This document shows, one piece after another, positions 40,288 through 49,387 of a DNA stretch of 64,000 bases (positions within the stretch are counted from its first letter, which is position 1; every line of letters starts with the position of its first letter). This stretch comes from Prochloron sp. SulCav_FS08_3_32_3330. Its GTDB lineage: Bacteria > Cyanobacteriota > Cyanobacteriia > Cyanobacteriales > DYNF01. The notes beneath the pieces were generated by a model. The model saw only the letters and a list, made by a program, of their open reading frames with translations, was not told the DNA's origin and did not search any database. Location of the stretch: positions 1-64,000 of the forward strand of contig DYNF01000001.1 in the NCBI GenBank assembly GCA_020721205.1. The letters run 5' to 3'. The position numbers and the translations under genes were made by a program.

Positions 40288-40422
40288 CAGTCTTTCACTT
40301 GTAGCGTTTCGCTATTCAAATGAAAGGTTAGTCTAATGATAATTTAATTATTCTGACTAACAATCTTTAATTAAAATACATTTTCTTTGTTGTTGTTTAA
40401 TTTTTTATTGGAGGAAATCCCA

Positions 40423-40773
40423 ATGTCTCACTTTAGCACCCTTCGTACCAAAATCACCGATGCAGAAATTTTAAAATCTTCTTTGCGTGATCTCGGTATT
40501 AATGTACAAACCAACGCTGATGTTCGTGGCTATAATGGTCAAGAAATCCGAGCAGACATCGTTGCGATGCTTGAAGGTGAATATGATCTCGGTTGGTCTG
40601 CTAATAGCGATGGTTCATTTGATCTAATTGCCGATCTATGGGGAGTTGCCAAAAAGCACAATCAAACCGAGTTAATCAACTCTATTAACCAAAAATACGC
40701 CGTTAATAAAACTTTAGCTGAAGTTAAGCTACGGGGTTTACAAAATGCTAACGTCAAGTTATGCGTTCAATAA
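40423..40773 (+). CDS. ycf35: DUF1257 / Ycf35-like protein
   Basis: MSHFSTLRTKITDAEILKSSLRDLGI; RBS TGGAGGAAAT; ATG at 40423. Confidence 0.8.
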   Translation: MSHFSTLRTKITDAEILKSSLRDLGINVQTNADVRGYNGQEIRADIVAMLEGEYDLGWSANSDGSFDLIADLWGVAKKHNQTELINSINQKYAVNKTLAEVKLRGLQNANVKLCVQ

Positions 40774-40851
40774 TTTTTGTTTGATTGAACAAAAATTTAA
40801 AATAAACTCAAAGAAAAGTCATTGATAAAACTTAAATACGTTCCCAAACTA

Positions 40852-40883
40852 GGGGTAAACCGATTTCTGGTTGCCCCTTTTTT
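40852..40883 (+). terminator. Rho-independent-like terminator after ycf35
   Basis: GGGGTAAACC gatttct GGTTGCCCC TTTTTT. Confidence 0.75.
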
Positions 40884-41049
40884 GTTTGTTTAAGACTTAC
40901 GCAAAAATATGTCCTTGGCGACGAGAGGAAGCAATCTAAAACCTTGATTTTTCGTTAAAATGGGTAAGTTCCTGATTACTTGTAACTGGTATGATAATGT
41001 TAAAACAAAATTAACAAAAATTTATTCTTTTTTGATTGTAATTAAAATT

Positions 41050-41856
41050 ATGACTTTATCATTGAAAACAGAAATGTTTAAAACTCAATTTTTTCGTTAT
41101 TGGGAACTTTTACACGTCTTAGTCGAAAGAAATTTAAAAGGACGTTATCGAGGGTCATTTTTAGGGGTATACTGGTCATTATTAAACCCTTTAATTATGA
41201 CAGGAATTTATACAGCAATTTTTGGAGCCACTTTTGCTTCTTATTATAATAATTCTACAATTGATTATGTTTTAGCGGCTTTTACCGGATTAGTTGTCAT
41301 TAATTTTTATTCTGCTTCCACCTCTCAAGCTTTATCCAGTGTAGTAGGAAACGGGGCATTATTAAATAAAATAAAATTACCTGTAAGTGTGTTTCCTGTA
41401 TCAATGATCACCGCTAATATTTTTCAATTTTGTGTAGGAATGTTACCCTTATTAATAATCGTAACATTAATCCGTTCTCACAGTATAATTAATGCAATTT
41501 TTCTCATCTTTCCCTTTGGTGCATTATGTTTATTTTGTGCAGGAGTAGGATTTTTTGTAAGTGCTTTATATGTATTTTTTCGAGATTTACCTTATTTTTA
41601 TGAATTAGTTACCTTTGTGATGTGGTTTAGCTCTCCTGTATTTTATCCAGCAGAAATTGTACCCGATCAAATTAAACCTTTTTTAGGATTAAATCCCCTA
41701 TCTCCTATTATTGAAAGTTTACGACAAATTGCCTTAAAAAATGATTTACCAAGCTTTACTTTAATTGCCCATAGTTGGTTAAGTGGTATTATATTTTTAA
41801 CCATCGGTTTTATTTTTTTTCGTTGGTCTAAACCTAAATTTATGGATTTATTATAA
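41050..41856 (+). CDS. wzm: Polysaccharide ABC transporter permease (Wzm/ABC-2 type)
   Basis: LVERNLKGRYRGSFLGVYWSLLNPLIMTGIYTAIFGATF, LNPLSPIIESLRQI. Confidence 0.88.
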   Translation: MTLSLKTEMFKTQFFRYWELLHVLVERNLKGRYRGSFLGVYWSLLNPLIMTGIYTAIFGATFASYYNNSTIDYVLAAFTGLVVINFYSASTSQALSSVVGNGALLNKIKLPVSVFPVSMITANIFQFCVGMLPLLIIVTLIRSHSIINAIFLIFPFGALCLFCAGVGFFVSALYVFFRDLPYFYELVTFVMWFSSPVFYPAEIVPDQIKPFLGLNPLSPIIESLRQIALKNDLPSFTLIAHSWLSGIIFLTIGFIFFRWSKPKFMDLL

Positions 41857-41916
41857 ACATACATAATAGGAATATGTAAGAATTTAATAAGATTAAATCC
41901 TTACAATCACCTAATA

Positions 41917-42028
41917 TTAAATACTATCAGGATCTATTCCCATTTCTTTTAATTTATCAGCTAATTTTTGTACTTTTGTTTCAGCTTGATCTGCTCTTGT
42001 TTGAGCTTGTTGAGCCTCAAAATGAGTT
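41917..42028 (-). pseudogene. C-terminal relic of a Uma2/Rpn-type nuclease gene
   Basis: Minus strand reads EAQQAQTRADQAETKVQKLADKLKEMGIDPDSI*, no upstream domain. Confidence 0.6.
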
Positions 42029-42152
42029 TAAAACCTCGTCCTTGACAGCTTTGTTTTTTAGGTTTAACAAAAAAACGTGGTATTTTCTTTTTTGTTTGTT
42101 AAAATTTTAACATCCCCATATAAGTTTGCGATAACAAATTTAGAATCTAACC

Positions 42153-42245
42153 TTAGAAATGTTAGGATTAGAACCAGACTGCAAAAATTAAAGTTTAAAA
42201 GTATTACCCACAGAATCAGTTGACACTTATCTCACAATTTTATAA
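42153..42245 (+). pseudogene. Decayed 3' fragment of the retropepsin-like gene (copy 0)
   Basis: LEMLGLEPDCKN*SLKVLPTESVDTYLTIL*: internal stop where copies 1-4 have Q. Confidence 0.85.
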
Positions 42246-42264
42246 TAATAACAGGGAAATTATT

Positions 42265-42717
42265 ATGACTTCAATACTTAATTTATCTCAAAAAGTTATG
42301 GGCAAAGTACACACAAAATTAACAATTATTAATCGTGGTGATCAAATTCGTGCTAAAGATGGCACAATTACTGAAGACAAAATTAGATCTGTCACTTTAG
42401 ATAGAGTTTTAGTAGATACAGGGGCGACTACTCTTTGTTTACCTCCTGAAATTATCGCTAAATTAGGACTAGAATTACTCAAAGAAGTAGATGTCGCCAC
42501 TGCTATGGGTATTGGGAAAGCCCGTATTTTCAGAGATGCTACTATTTCTCTTTACGGTAGAGAAGGCACTTTTGAATGTTTAGAGTTACCCGGAGGAAGG
42601 GATCCCCTATTAGGTGTAATTCCTTTAGAAATGTTAGGATTAGAACCAGATTTAAAAAATCAAAGTTTAAAAGTGTTACCCACAGAATCAGTTGACACTT
42701 ATCTCACAATTTTATAA
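42265..42717 (+). CDS. Retropepsin-like (clan AA) aspartic protease family protein, tandem copy 1
   Basis: VLVDTGATTLCLPPEIIAKLGL; ATG at 42265; 472-bp repeat. Confidence 0.75.
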   Translation: MTSILNLSQKVMGKVHTKLTIINRGDQIRAKDGTITEDKIRSVTLDRVLVDTGATTLCLPPEIIAKLGLELLKEVDVATAMGIGKARIFRDATISLYGREGTFECLELPGGRDPLLGVIPLEMLGLEPDLKNQSLKVLPTESVDTYLTIL

Positions 42718-42736
42718 TAATAACAGGGAAATTATT

Positions 42737-43189
42737 ATGACTTCAATACTTAATTTATCTCAAAAAGTTATGGGCAAAGTACACACAAAATTAACAATTA
42801 TTAATCGTGGTGATCAAATTCGTGCTAAAGATGGCACAATTACTGAAGACAAAATTAGATCTGTCACTTTAGATAGAGTTTTAGTAGATACAGGGGCGAC
42901 TACTCTTTGTTTACCTCCTGAAATTATCGCTAAATTAGGACTAGAATTACTCAAAGAAGTAGATGTCGCCACTGCTATGGGTATTGGGAAAGCCCGTATT
43001 TTCAGAGATGCTACTATTTCTCTTTACGGTAGAGAAGGCACTTTTGAATGTTTAGAGTTACCCGGAGGAAGGGATCCCCTATTAGGTGTAATTCCTTTAG
43101 AAATGTTAGGATTAGAACCAGATTTAAAAAATCAAAGTTTAAAAGTGTTACCCACAGAATCAGTTGACACTTATCTCACAATTTTATAA
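42737..43189 (+). CDS. Retropepsin-like protein, tandem copy 2
   Basis: Identical to copy 1. Confidence 0.75.
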   Translation: MTSILNLSQKVMGKVHTKLTIINRGDQIRAKDGTITEDKIRSVTLDRVLVDTGATTLCLPPEIIAKLGLELLKEVDVATAMGIGKARIFRDATISLYGREGTFECLELPGGRDPLLGVIPLEMLGLEPDLKNQSLKVLPTESVDTYLTIL

Positions 43190-43208
43190 TAATAACAGGG
43201 AAATTATT

Positions 43209-43661
43209 ATGACTTCAATACTTAATTTATCTCAAAAAGTTATGGGCAAAGTACACACAAAATTAACAATTATTAATCGTGGTGATCAAATTCGTGCTAA
43301 AGATGGCACAATTACTGAAGACAAAATTAGATCTGTCACTTTAGATAGAGTTTTAGTAGATACAGGGGCGACTACTCTTTGTTTACCTCCTGAAATTATC
43401 GCTAAATTAGGACTAGAATTACTCAAAGAAGTAGATGTCGCCACTGCTATGGGTATTGGGAAAGCCCGTATTTTCAGAGATGCTACTATTTCTCTTTACG
43501 GTAGAGAAGGCACTTTTGAATGTTTAGAGTTACCCGGAGGAAGGGATCCCCTATTAGGTGTAATTCCTTTAGAAATGTTAGGATTAGAACCAGATTTAAA
43601 AAATCAAAGTTTAAAAGTGTTACCCACAGAATCAGTTGACACTTATCTCACAATTTTATAA
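43209..43661 (+). CDS. Retropepsin-like protein, tandem copy 3
   Basis: Identical to copy 1. Confidence 0.75.
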   Translation: MTSILNLSQKVMGKVHTKLTIINRGDQIRAKDGTITEDKIRSVTLDRVLVDTGATTLCLPPEIIAKLGLELLKEVDVATAMGIGKARIFRDATISLYGREGTFECLELPGGRDPLLGVIPLEMLGLEPDLKNQSLKVLPTESVDTYLTIL

Positions 43662-43680
43662 TAATAACAGGGAAATTATT

Positions 43681-44133
43681 ATGACTTCAATACTTAATTT
43701 ATCTCAAAAAGTTATGGGCAAAGTACACACAAAATTAACAATTATTAATCGTGGTGATCAAATTCGTGCTAAAGATGGCACAATTACTGAAGACAAAATT
43801 AGATCTGTCACTTTAGATAGAGTTTTAGTAGATACAGGGGCGACTACTCTTTGTTTACCTCCTGAAATTATCGCTAAATTAGGACTAGAATTACTCAAAG
43901 AAGTAGATGTCGCCACTGCTATGGGTATTGGGAAAGCCCGTATTTTCAGAGATGCTACTATTTCTCTTTACGGTAGAGAAGGCACTTTTGAATGTTTAGA
44001 GTTACCCGGAGGAAGGGATCCCCTATTAGGTGTAATTCCCTTAGAAATGTTAGGATTAGAACCAGATTTAAAAAATCAAAGCTTAAAAGTGTTACCATCG
44101 GAATCAGTTGACACTTATCTCACCATCTTATAA
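43681..44133 (+). CDS. Retropepsin-like protein, tandem copy 4 (diverged 3' end)
   Basis: Identical to copies 1-3 except the last ~100 bp (e.g. LPSES for LPTES). Confidence 0.75.
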   Translation: MTSILNLSQKVMGKVHTKLTIINRGDQIRAKDGTITEDKIRSVTLDRVLVDTGATTLCLPPEIIAKLGLELLKEVDVATAMGIGKARIFRDATISLYGREGTFECLELPGGRDPLLGVIPLEMLGLEPDLKNQSLKVLPSESVDTYLTIL

Positions 44134-44201
44134 ATTAATTTTGATACTTGTTCCTTCTCACACACTTTATTTTATGGAACAAATTTACTAATTAACCATC
44201 A

Positions 44202-44939
44202 ATGACAGAAGCAATTAGACTTGATCATGTATCTTTGTGGCGACGTACCCAGGAGGAGTTTACCTACGATCTAAAAAAAACAATTTTATCTATGGTAGAG
44301 GGAAAATACCGTCAACCTGCGCGTAAATTAATTTTAAATGATCTTAATTTAGTGGTAGAAGAAGGGGAAAAAATTGGCATTATTGGTGCTAATGGTGCGG
44401 GGAAATCTACTTTATTAAAGGTGATCTGTGGCATTTTAGAACCCACTCAAGGCAAAGTTAGGGTAAAAGGTAATATTGCCCCTTTGATCGAGTTGGGGGC
44501 GGGTTTTGATGCAGATTTATGCCTGATTGATAATATTATTATGTATGGAGTTTTATTAGGTTTTTCTCGTCAAGAAATGAAAGAAAGAATTAACTCTATT
44601 TTAGATTTTGCTGAGTTAGAAGACTACGCCCATGCCCCGGTTAAGTCTTTATCTTCTGGAATGGTAGCTAGACTCGGCTTTGCGATCGCCACCGATATTC
44701 ACCCTGATATTTTAATCTTAGATGAAGTTTTATCCGTTGGGGATGAAAGTTTTAGGAGAAAATGTCACAAAAGAATGGATCGATTTTGGGATAATAATGC
44801 GACAATTTTAGTAGTTTCTCACTCCATGGATTTTATTAAACAATCTTGTGATCAAGCTATTTGGTTAGATAAAGGTAATCTTAAATTAGTTGGAGAAAGT
44901 AAGGAGGTTATTCAATGTTATATTGACAGTGTCAATTAA
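44202..44939 (+). CDS. wzt: Polysaccharide ABC transporter ATP-binding protein (Wzt-like)
   Basis: GANGAGKSTLLKVICGILEPTQGKVRVKGNIAPLIELGAGFD, LSSGMVARLGFAIATDIHPDILILDEVL. Confidence 0.9.
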   Translation: MTEAIRLDHVSLWRRTQEEFTYDLKKTILSMVEGKYRQPARKLILNDLNLVVEEGEKIGIIGANGAGKSTLLKVICGILEPTQGKVRVKGNIAPLIELGAGFDADLCLIDNIIMYGVLLGFSRQEMKERINSILDFAELEDYAHAPVKSLSSGMVARLGFAIATDIHPDILILDEVLSVGDESFRRKCHKRMDRFWDNNATILVVSHSMDFIKQSCDQAIWLDKGNLKLVGESKEVIQCYIDSVN

Positions 44940-45041
44940 AACATAGACAAAATCTTTCCTCAAATCGGAAAAATAATTTGTGATTTAATTATGCTGGATT
45001 TCTACTATGATAGAGACTAAAATAAAATTAAAGTTAATTGT

Positions 45042-45392
45042 ATGGATCAAAAATTTATAATTAAGGTTTTAGAAAATGAACTAGGATCAAGTATTTTTGA
45101 GAAATGGTATTATTCCCTCAAAGATAAACAGATTAGAAGGAGAATATTACTAAGACTGAAAAGAGTTAGCCAAGGAAATTTAGGAGATTGGAAAAGTGTT
45201 GGTTCACAAGTTTTTGAAATGAGGATCGATCTAGGTCCAGGTTATAGAATTTATTTTAGTCGTATAGAAGATACTATTATTGTCTTACTAGCAGGTGGAG
45301 ATAAAAGTAGTCAATCAAGCGATATCAAAAAAGCCATTAAATTATGGGAGGATTATCAAAATGAGACTGAAAGATTTTTGCGAGACTTTTAA
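45042..45392 (+). CDS. RelE/HigB (Gp49)-like toxin
   Basis: GNLGDWKSVGSQVFEMRIDLGPGYRIYFSRIEDTIIVLLAGGDKSSQSSDIKKA. Confidence 0.85.
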   Translation: MDQKFIIKVLENELGSSIFEKWYYSLKDKQIRRRILLRLKRVSQGNLGDWKSVGSQVFEMRIDLGPGYRIYFSRIEDTIIVLLAGGDKSSQSSDIKKAIKLWEDYQNETERFLRDF

Positions 45393-45624
45393 AGAGGATT
45401 TAACCGATCCCGAATTTGTGATTGGCTATTTAGAAGATGCCCTAGAAGAAGGCGGAGTATCTTTATTTATTGATGCTTTAGAAGATGTAGTCATGGTTCA
45501 CCAAAAAGACTCAAATAATCAATTATTTTCTGACTTTCTTAATCATCCTAGGGCAGAAATGTCTTTAGTGTTTGAAATTTTAAATAGTTTAGGTTTAAGC
45601 ATCAATTTAAAAGTTAAATGTTAG
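45361..45624 (+). CDS. Cognate antitoxin (HigA-like, DNA-binding)
   Basis: Overlaps the toxin by 32 nt; FVIGYLEDALEEGGVSLFIDALEDVV. Confidence 0.8.
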   Translation: MRLKDFCETFKEDLTDPEFVIGYLEDALEEGGVSLFIDALEDVVMVHQKDSNNQLFSDFLNHPRAEMSLVFEILNSLGLSINLKVKC

Positions 45625-45830
45625 AATATAGACGACTTGGCTCTCCGTTTGATTGTTAACATTAATTACCTCAAACAGATCATTTACATAAAATATGTTT
45701 TAACCCATACCGAATATGACAAAAACTATTGGAAAAGAGACCCTTACTTTTAACTCAGATGCCTATAAGCTCAATCAGAATTAACTCTTTAAAATTATAA
45801 AAAATATGTTGATAAAATTTATAGTTCCCT

Positions 45831-45905
45831 TTATCTTCGGGAATGGTAGCTAGACTGGGCTTTGCGATCGCTACGGATATTAATATTGTTCTTTTTGATG
45901 AAATA
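45831..45905 (+). pseudogene. Relic of a second wzt-like ATPase
   Basis: LSSGMVARLGFAIATDINIVLFDEIV matches the signature/Walker B region of wzt at 44650-44730. Confidence 0.8.
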
Positions 45906-45951
45906 GTCAAAACTTCCGAATTTTTGACTATTTCGGAAATTTAAAACCTAT

Positions 45952-46085
45952 TAAGTAGATGGTCATAAATAAAGTAACAAAAAAAAGATAGTTCGTAGTT
46001 GGGCTTTAGCCCTATCGCTATAGGGCTAAAGCCCAACTACAAACTTTTTTATATAGGACAATAAATAATTATGACCACCTACTTA
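45952..46085. mobile_element. TA-flanked MITE (IS630/Tc1-like termini), copy B
   Basis: TA-AGTAGATGGTCATAAAT ... ATTATGACCACCTACT-TA with internal GTAGTTGGGCTTTAGCCC palindrome. Confidence 0.8.
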
Positions 46086-46087
46086 TA

Positions 46088-47026
46088 TTAAGACAAGGGA
46101 TGTTGTCTATACCAATCAATCGTATTTTTTAATCCATCTCTTAAAGAAGTTTGGGCAACAAAACCGAAATATTCCTGAGCTTTCTTTGTATCTAAACAAC
46201 GACGAGGTTGACCATTTGGTTGATCTGTTTCCCAAATAATTTCTCCATCAAATTCCATAATTTCACAAATTAATTTCACTAAATTTTTAATCGAAATTTC
46301 CGAATTTGTACCTAAATTAACAGGTTCAGAACTATTATATTTTTGGGTTGCTAAAACAATTCCTTTAGCCGCATCTTCCGCATATAAAAATTCCCTGGTA
46401 GGGCTACCATCACCCCACACATATAAATGTTTTTCCCCTTTTTGTTGAGCATCATAGACTTTTTTAATTAAAGCGGGGATCACATGGGAACTTTCCGGTT
46501 TAAAATTATCACCAATCCCATATAAATTAACAGGTAATAAATAAATACCATTAAAATTATATTGTTGACGATAAGCTTGTAATTGAACTAATAAAGCTTT
46601 TTTCGCAATACCGTAGGGAGCATTAGTTTCTTCAGGATAACCATTCCAGAGGTCTTCCTCTTTAAAAGGAACAGGAGTAAACTTGGGATAGGCACAGATC
46701 GTGCCAACACAGACAAATTTTTCCACTCCTGCTTGATAGGCAGAATGGATCAATTGGGTTCCCATTATGATATTATCGTAAAATAGTTCGGCTGGTTTTT
46801 CTCGGTTAAGTCCAATTCCTCCCACATGGGCGGCTAAGTGAATCACAATATCTTGTTTTTCTACGGCTTTTTGACAATTTTCTAGTTGTCTTAAATCACA
46901 GTCATGCGATCGGGGAATGGTAATATTTTCAAGTTTTGCACCAGCTTGAGTAAGTTGAGAAATTATTTGGTTGCCTAAAAAACCTGAGCCACCTGTAACA
47001 AGAATGTTTTTATCAAATAACAACAT
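46088..47026 (-). CDS. fcl: GDP-L-fucose synthase
   Basis: ILVTGGSGFLGNQI, HLAAHVGGIGLNREKPAELFYDNIIMGTQLIHSAYQAGVEKFVCVGTICAYPKF. Confidence 0.92.
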   Translation of the reverse strand: MLLFDKNILVTGGSGFLGNQIISQLTQAGAKLENITIPRSHDCDLRQLENCQKAVEKQDIVIHLAAHVGGIGLNREKPAELFYDNIIMGTQLIHSAYQAGVEKFVCVGTICAYPKFTPVPFKEEDLWNGYPEETNAPYGIAKKALLVQLQAYRQQYNFNGIYLLPVNLYGIGDNFKPESSHVIPALIKKVYDAQQKGEKHLYVWGDGSPTREFLYAEDAAKGIVLATQKYNSSEPVNLGTNSEISIKNLVKLICEIMEFDGEIIWETDQPNGQPRRCLDTKKAQEYFGFVAQTSLRDGLKNTIDWYRQHPLS

Positions 47027-47108
47027 AATAATTAGAAATTAAATATAAATGATTAAATATTTTATTATAAATTGTCAAATTACACCAAAATATAAAAAAA
47101 TTAATTAA

Positions 47109-47210
47109 TATAGCAGAGAACGAGTTGCTTAGGACATATATTTTCCGTATCTGTCAGTATTACTTGGTTCATAAAGATAAAGTGTCCTAACAAACTCATT
47201 CTGTGCTATA
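47109..47210. mobile_element. MITE with TATAGCAgagAACGAGTT ... TATA-ending terminal inverted repeats
   Basis: TATAGCAGAGAACGAGTTGCTTAGGACA ... TGTCCTAACAAACTCATTCTGTGCTATA. Confidence 0.75.
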
Positions 47211-47303
47211 TTTACAATTATGATTATCAAAAAAATTAAAACAATTTAAAATTTAATTTTGTCAAAGCTAGATTATTTAATAGAAATTAAGGACATTATA
47301 CTA

Positions 47304-48299
47304 ATGGAATCAATACTTCAACGCCTCTATAATTATTGGTGGAATCAAAAATTAAGGGAATTATCAGATTTAACAAAGGAAAATTCAGATATAATAAATC
47401 AAGATAATCCATTTGGTAAATTACGATTTATTTTAGGTATAGGAAGAAGTGGCACAACTTGGGTGGCTCAAACCATTGCCAAAACTAAAGTTCCCCTCCG
47501 TTATTATGAAGAACCTTTATATCACATTAATCCTCGTCTTAATTTAAACTTTTCTAATCAGAAATACGATCATACAGCTATTGATTATTGCTCATCTTTA
47601 AGTCCTAATCATCGTTTAATTAGTAGCTATCAAATATTAGCTGATCAAAATATTCCACAAGAGTTTTTATCCCAAAACTTTATTAAAAGATTTGATAAAA
47701 ACTTTCGTTATACCCTAATAAAAGAAGTACATAGTCTATTGTCTATTGAATCATTGATAAAACATTTTTCAAGTCCATTTATTTTAATATTACGCTCTCC
47801 TTTTAGGATTGTAGATAGTCTGATTGTAGCACAAGGTTATGAATCTTTTTATTTAAAAGGTGAGTATAAAAACATTAAAAATAATACTAAACTCAAAAAG
47901 CTCTTACTTAATATAAAAAACTTAAAAATTCACGAATGTTGTCAAGCAATTGACCGATACTCAGAAGATAATAAGAAAAAAGTGCTTCAGCTTTTACTAA
48001 CTATTAGCGTGATTCAATCACTCTTTAAATTAATGTCTCAAAAATATGCCCATGTATTATCTGTTAATTACGAATCAATTTGTGAACAACCCAATGAGAA
48101 TTTTAACAAGATTAGTGATTTTTTGGGTTTGGACTATCAAGAAAATAACTACATTTTTCAAGGCGAATCAATATCTCCCTACAGTCTTGTGAGGAAGACT
48201 GTACAACAAAATTTAAAACCACTGCATAATTTTTCAGAAGCTGATATTGGTGAATATTTATCATTTTTTCAAACCTATAATATAGGGGTTTGCGATTGA
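47304..48299 (+). CDS. Sulfotransferase family protein
   Basis: FILGIGRSGTTWVAQTIAK (5'-PSB-like loop), later FILILRSPFRIVDSL; ATG 47304 with AAGGA. Confidence 0.8.
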   Translation: MESILQRLYNYWWNQKLRELSDLTKENSDIINQDNPFGKLRFILGIGRSGTTWVAQTIAKTKVPLRYYEEPLYHINPRLNLNFSNQKYDHTAIDYCSSLSPNHRLISSYQILADQNIPQEFLSQNFIKRFDKNFRYTLIKEVHSLLSIESLIKHFSSPFILILRSPFRIVDSLIVAQGYESFYLKGEYKNIKNNTKLKKLLLNIKNLKIHECCQAIDRYSEDNKKKVLQLLLTISVIQSLFKLMSQKYAHVLSVNYESICEQPNENFNKISDFLGLDYQENNYIFQGESISPYSLVRKTVQQNLKPLHNFSEADIGEYLSFFQTYNIGVCD

Positions 48300-48479
48300 G
48301 TGAATACACATATATCCTTGTGTAGAAAGCTTTACAACTATTGCTAATGTTCTCATTCAACTGCACACCGCTATATATCAATTTAAGAAAATAGTTGACA
48401 GAAATAACCAAAGTAAGCTAGTCTAACTTTATTACTTTATATTTGGTAAATATAATTTTATAGGATAAGGAGTGGAACT

Positions 48480-49346
48480 ATGATTTTTAAAAAAGTTATT
48501 AATTTAAAAAATTTAGTATTATCTAAACTAGATAATCTGTTAGATAATACAAAGTTAATAATAGAAAAAATTGAGGTTGTGTTAGGACAAAATGAAAAAA
48601 TATTAAATCAAAAAGAAGCAACAGAAAATAATTATGCTGTAATCAAAAAAATTAATAATGATCCTGTTGATAATTTTCATGGAGATTTTTATATTCGGCA
48701 TAATCAACGACGCTTAGAACATCTTGCTAGTTTACATTTACCTATTTGTGGGACTAAACTTTTAGAAGTAGGAGCAGGTATTGGAGATCATACCTCTTTT
48801 TTCTTGGATCGAGGTTGTGCAGTCGTAACTACTGAGGCAAGAAAAGATAATTTGGATTTGTTACGCAATCGTTATCATTGGATAAGGGTCGAACATTTAG
48901 ACTTAGATGAGCCTCAAGGATTAGAAAATGAACTATTTGACATTGTTTACTGTTATGGTCTTTTGTACCATTTACAAAAACCTGCTCAAGCCATTGAATT
49001 TATGGCTCATCATTGTACAAAAATGCTTTTGTTGGAAACCTGTGTTTCTTTGGGAGATGGAGAAGAAATAAATCTGTGTGACGAACAAGGAGATAACCCA
49101 ACTCAAAGTTTTTCAGGCAAAGGCTGTAGACCTACCAGAAATTGGGTTTTTAATTGTTTGAAAAAGCATTTTGATTTTGTGTATATGCCAATTACCCAGC
49201 CCAACCATCCAGAATTTCCCCTAGATTGGACTAACCTAAATTCTTCGGAAAATCTAACAATATCTATTTTTATCGCTTCAAGGGAAAAAATTAATAATAA
49301 TCTTCTTCTTGAGGATATTCCACTACAACAAATTCATCAGCAATAA
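48480..49346 (+). CDS. Class I SAM-dependent methyltransferase
   Basis: KLLEVGAGIGDHTSFFLDRGCAVVTTEARKDN. Confidence 0.8.
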   Translation: MIFKKVINLKNLVLSKLDNLLDNTKLIIEKIEVVLGQNEKILNQKEATENNYAVIKKINNDPVDNFHGDFYIRHNQRRLEHLASLHLPICGTKLLEVGAGIGDHTSFFLDRGCAVVTTEARKDNLDLLRNRYHWIRVEHLDLDEPQGLENELFDIVYCYGLLYHLQKPAQAIEFMAHHCTKMLLLETCVSLGDGEEINLCDEQGDNPTQSFSGKGCRPTRNWVFNCLKKHFDFVYMPITQPNHPEFPLDWTNLNSSENLTISIFIASREKINNNLLLEDIPLQQIHQQ

Positions 49347-49387
49347 AAGTTACTTACTCAACTGCAAAAATAAGGTTTAAATTAATT

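Noticed and set aside
42220-42264. N-terminal extension MTLISQFYNNNREII of the tandem ORFs
   Set aside because: Derived from the preceding unit's 3' end (DTYLTIL* in another frame); ATG at 42265 is the natural start.
42265-44133. Retroviral or retrotransposon origin of the DTGA proteins
   Set aside because: No RT, integrase or LTR; clan AA retropepsin-like proteins are widespread in bacteria, so a domesticated protease-like family is more likely.
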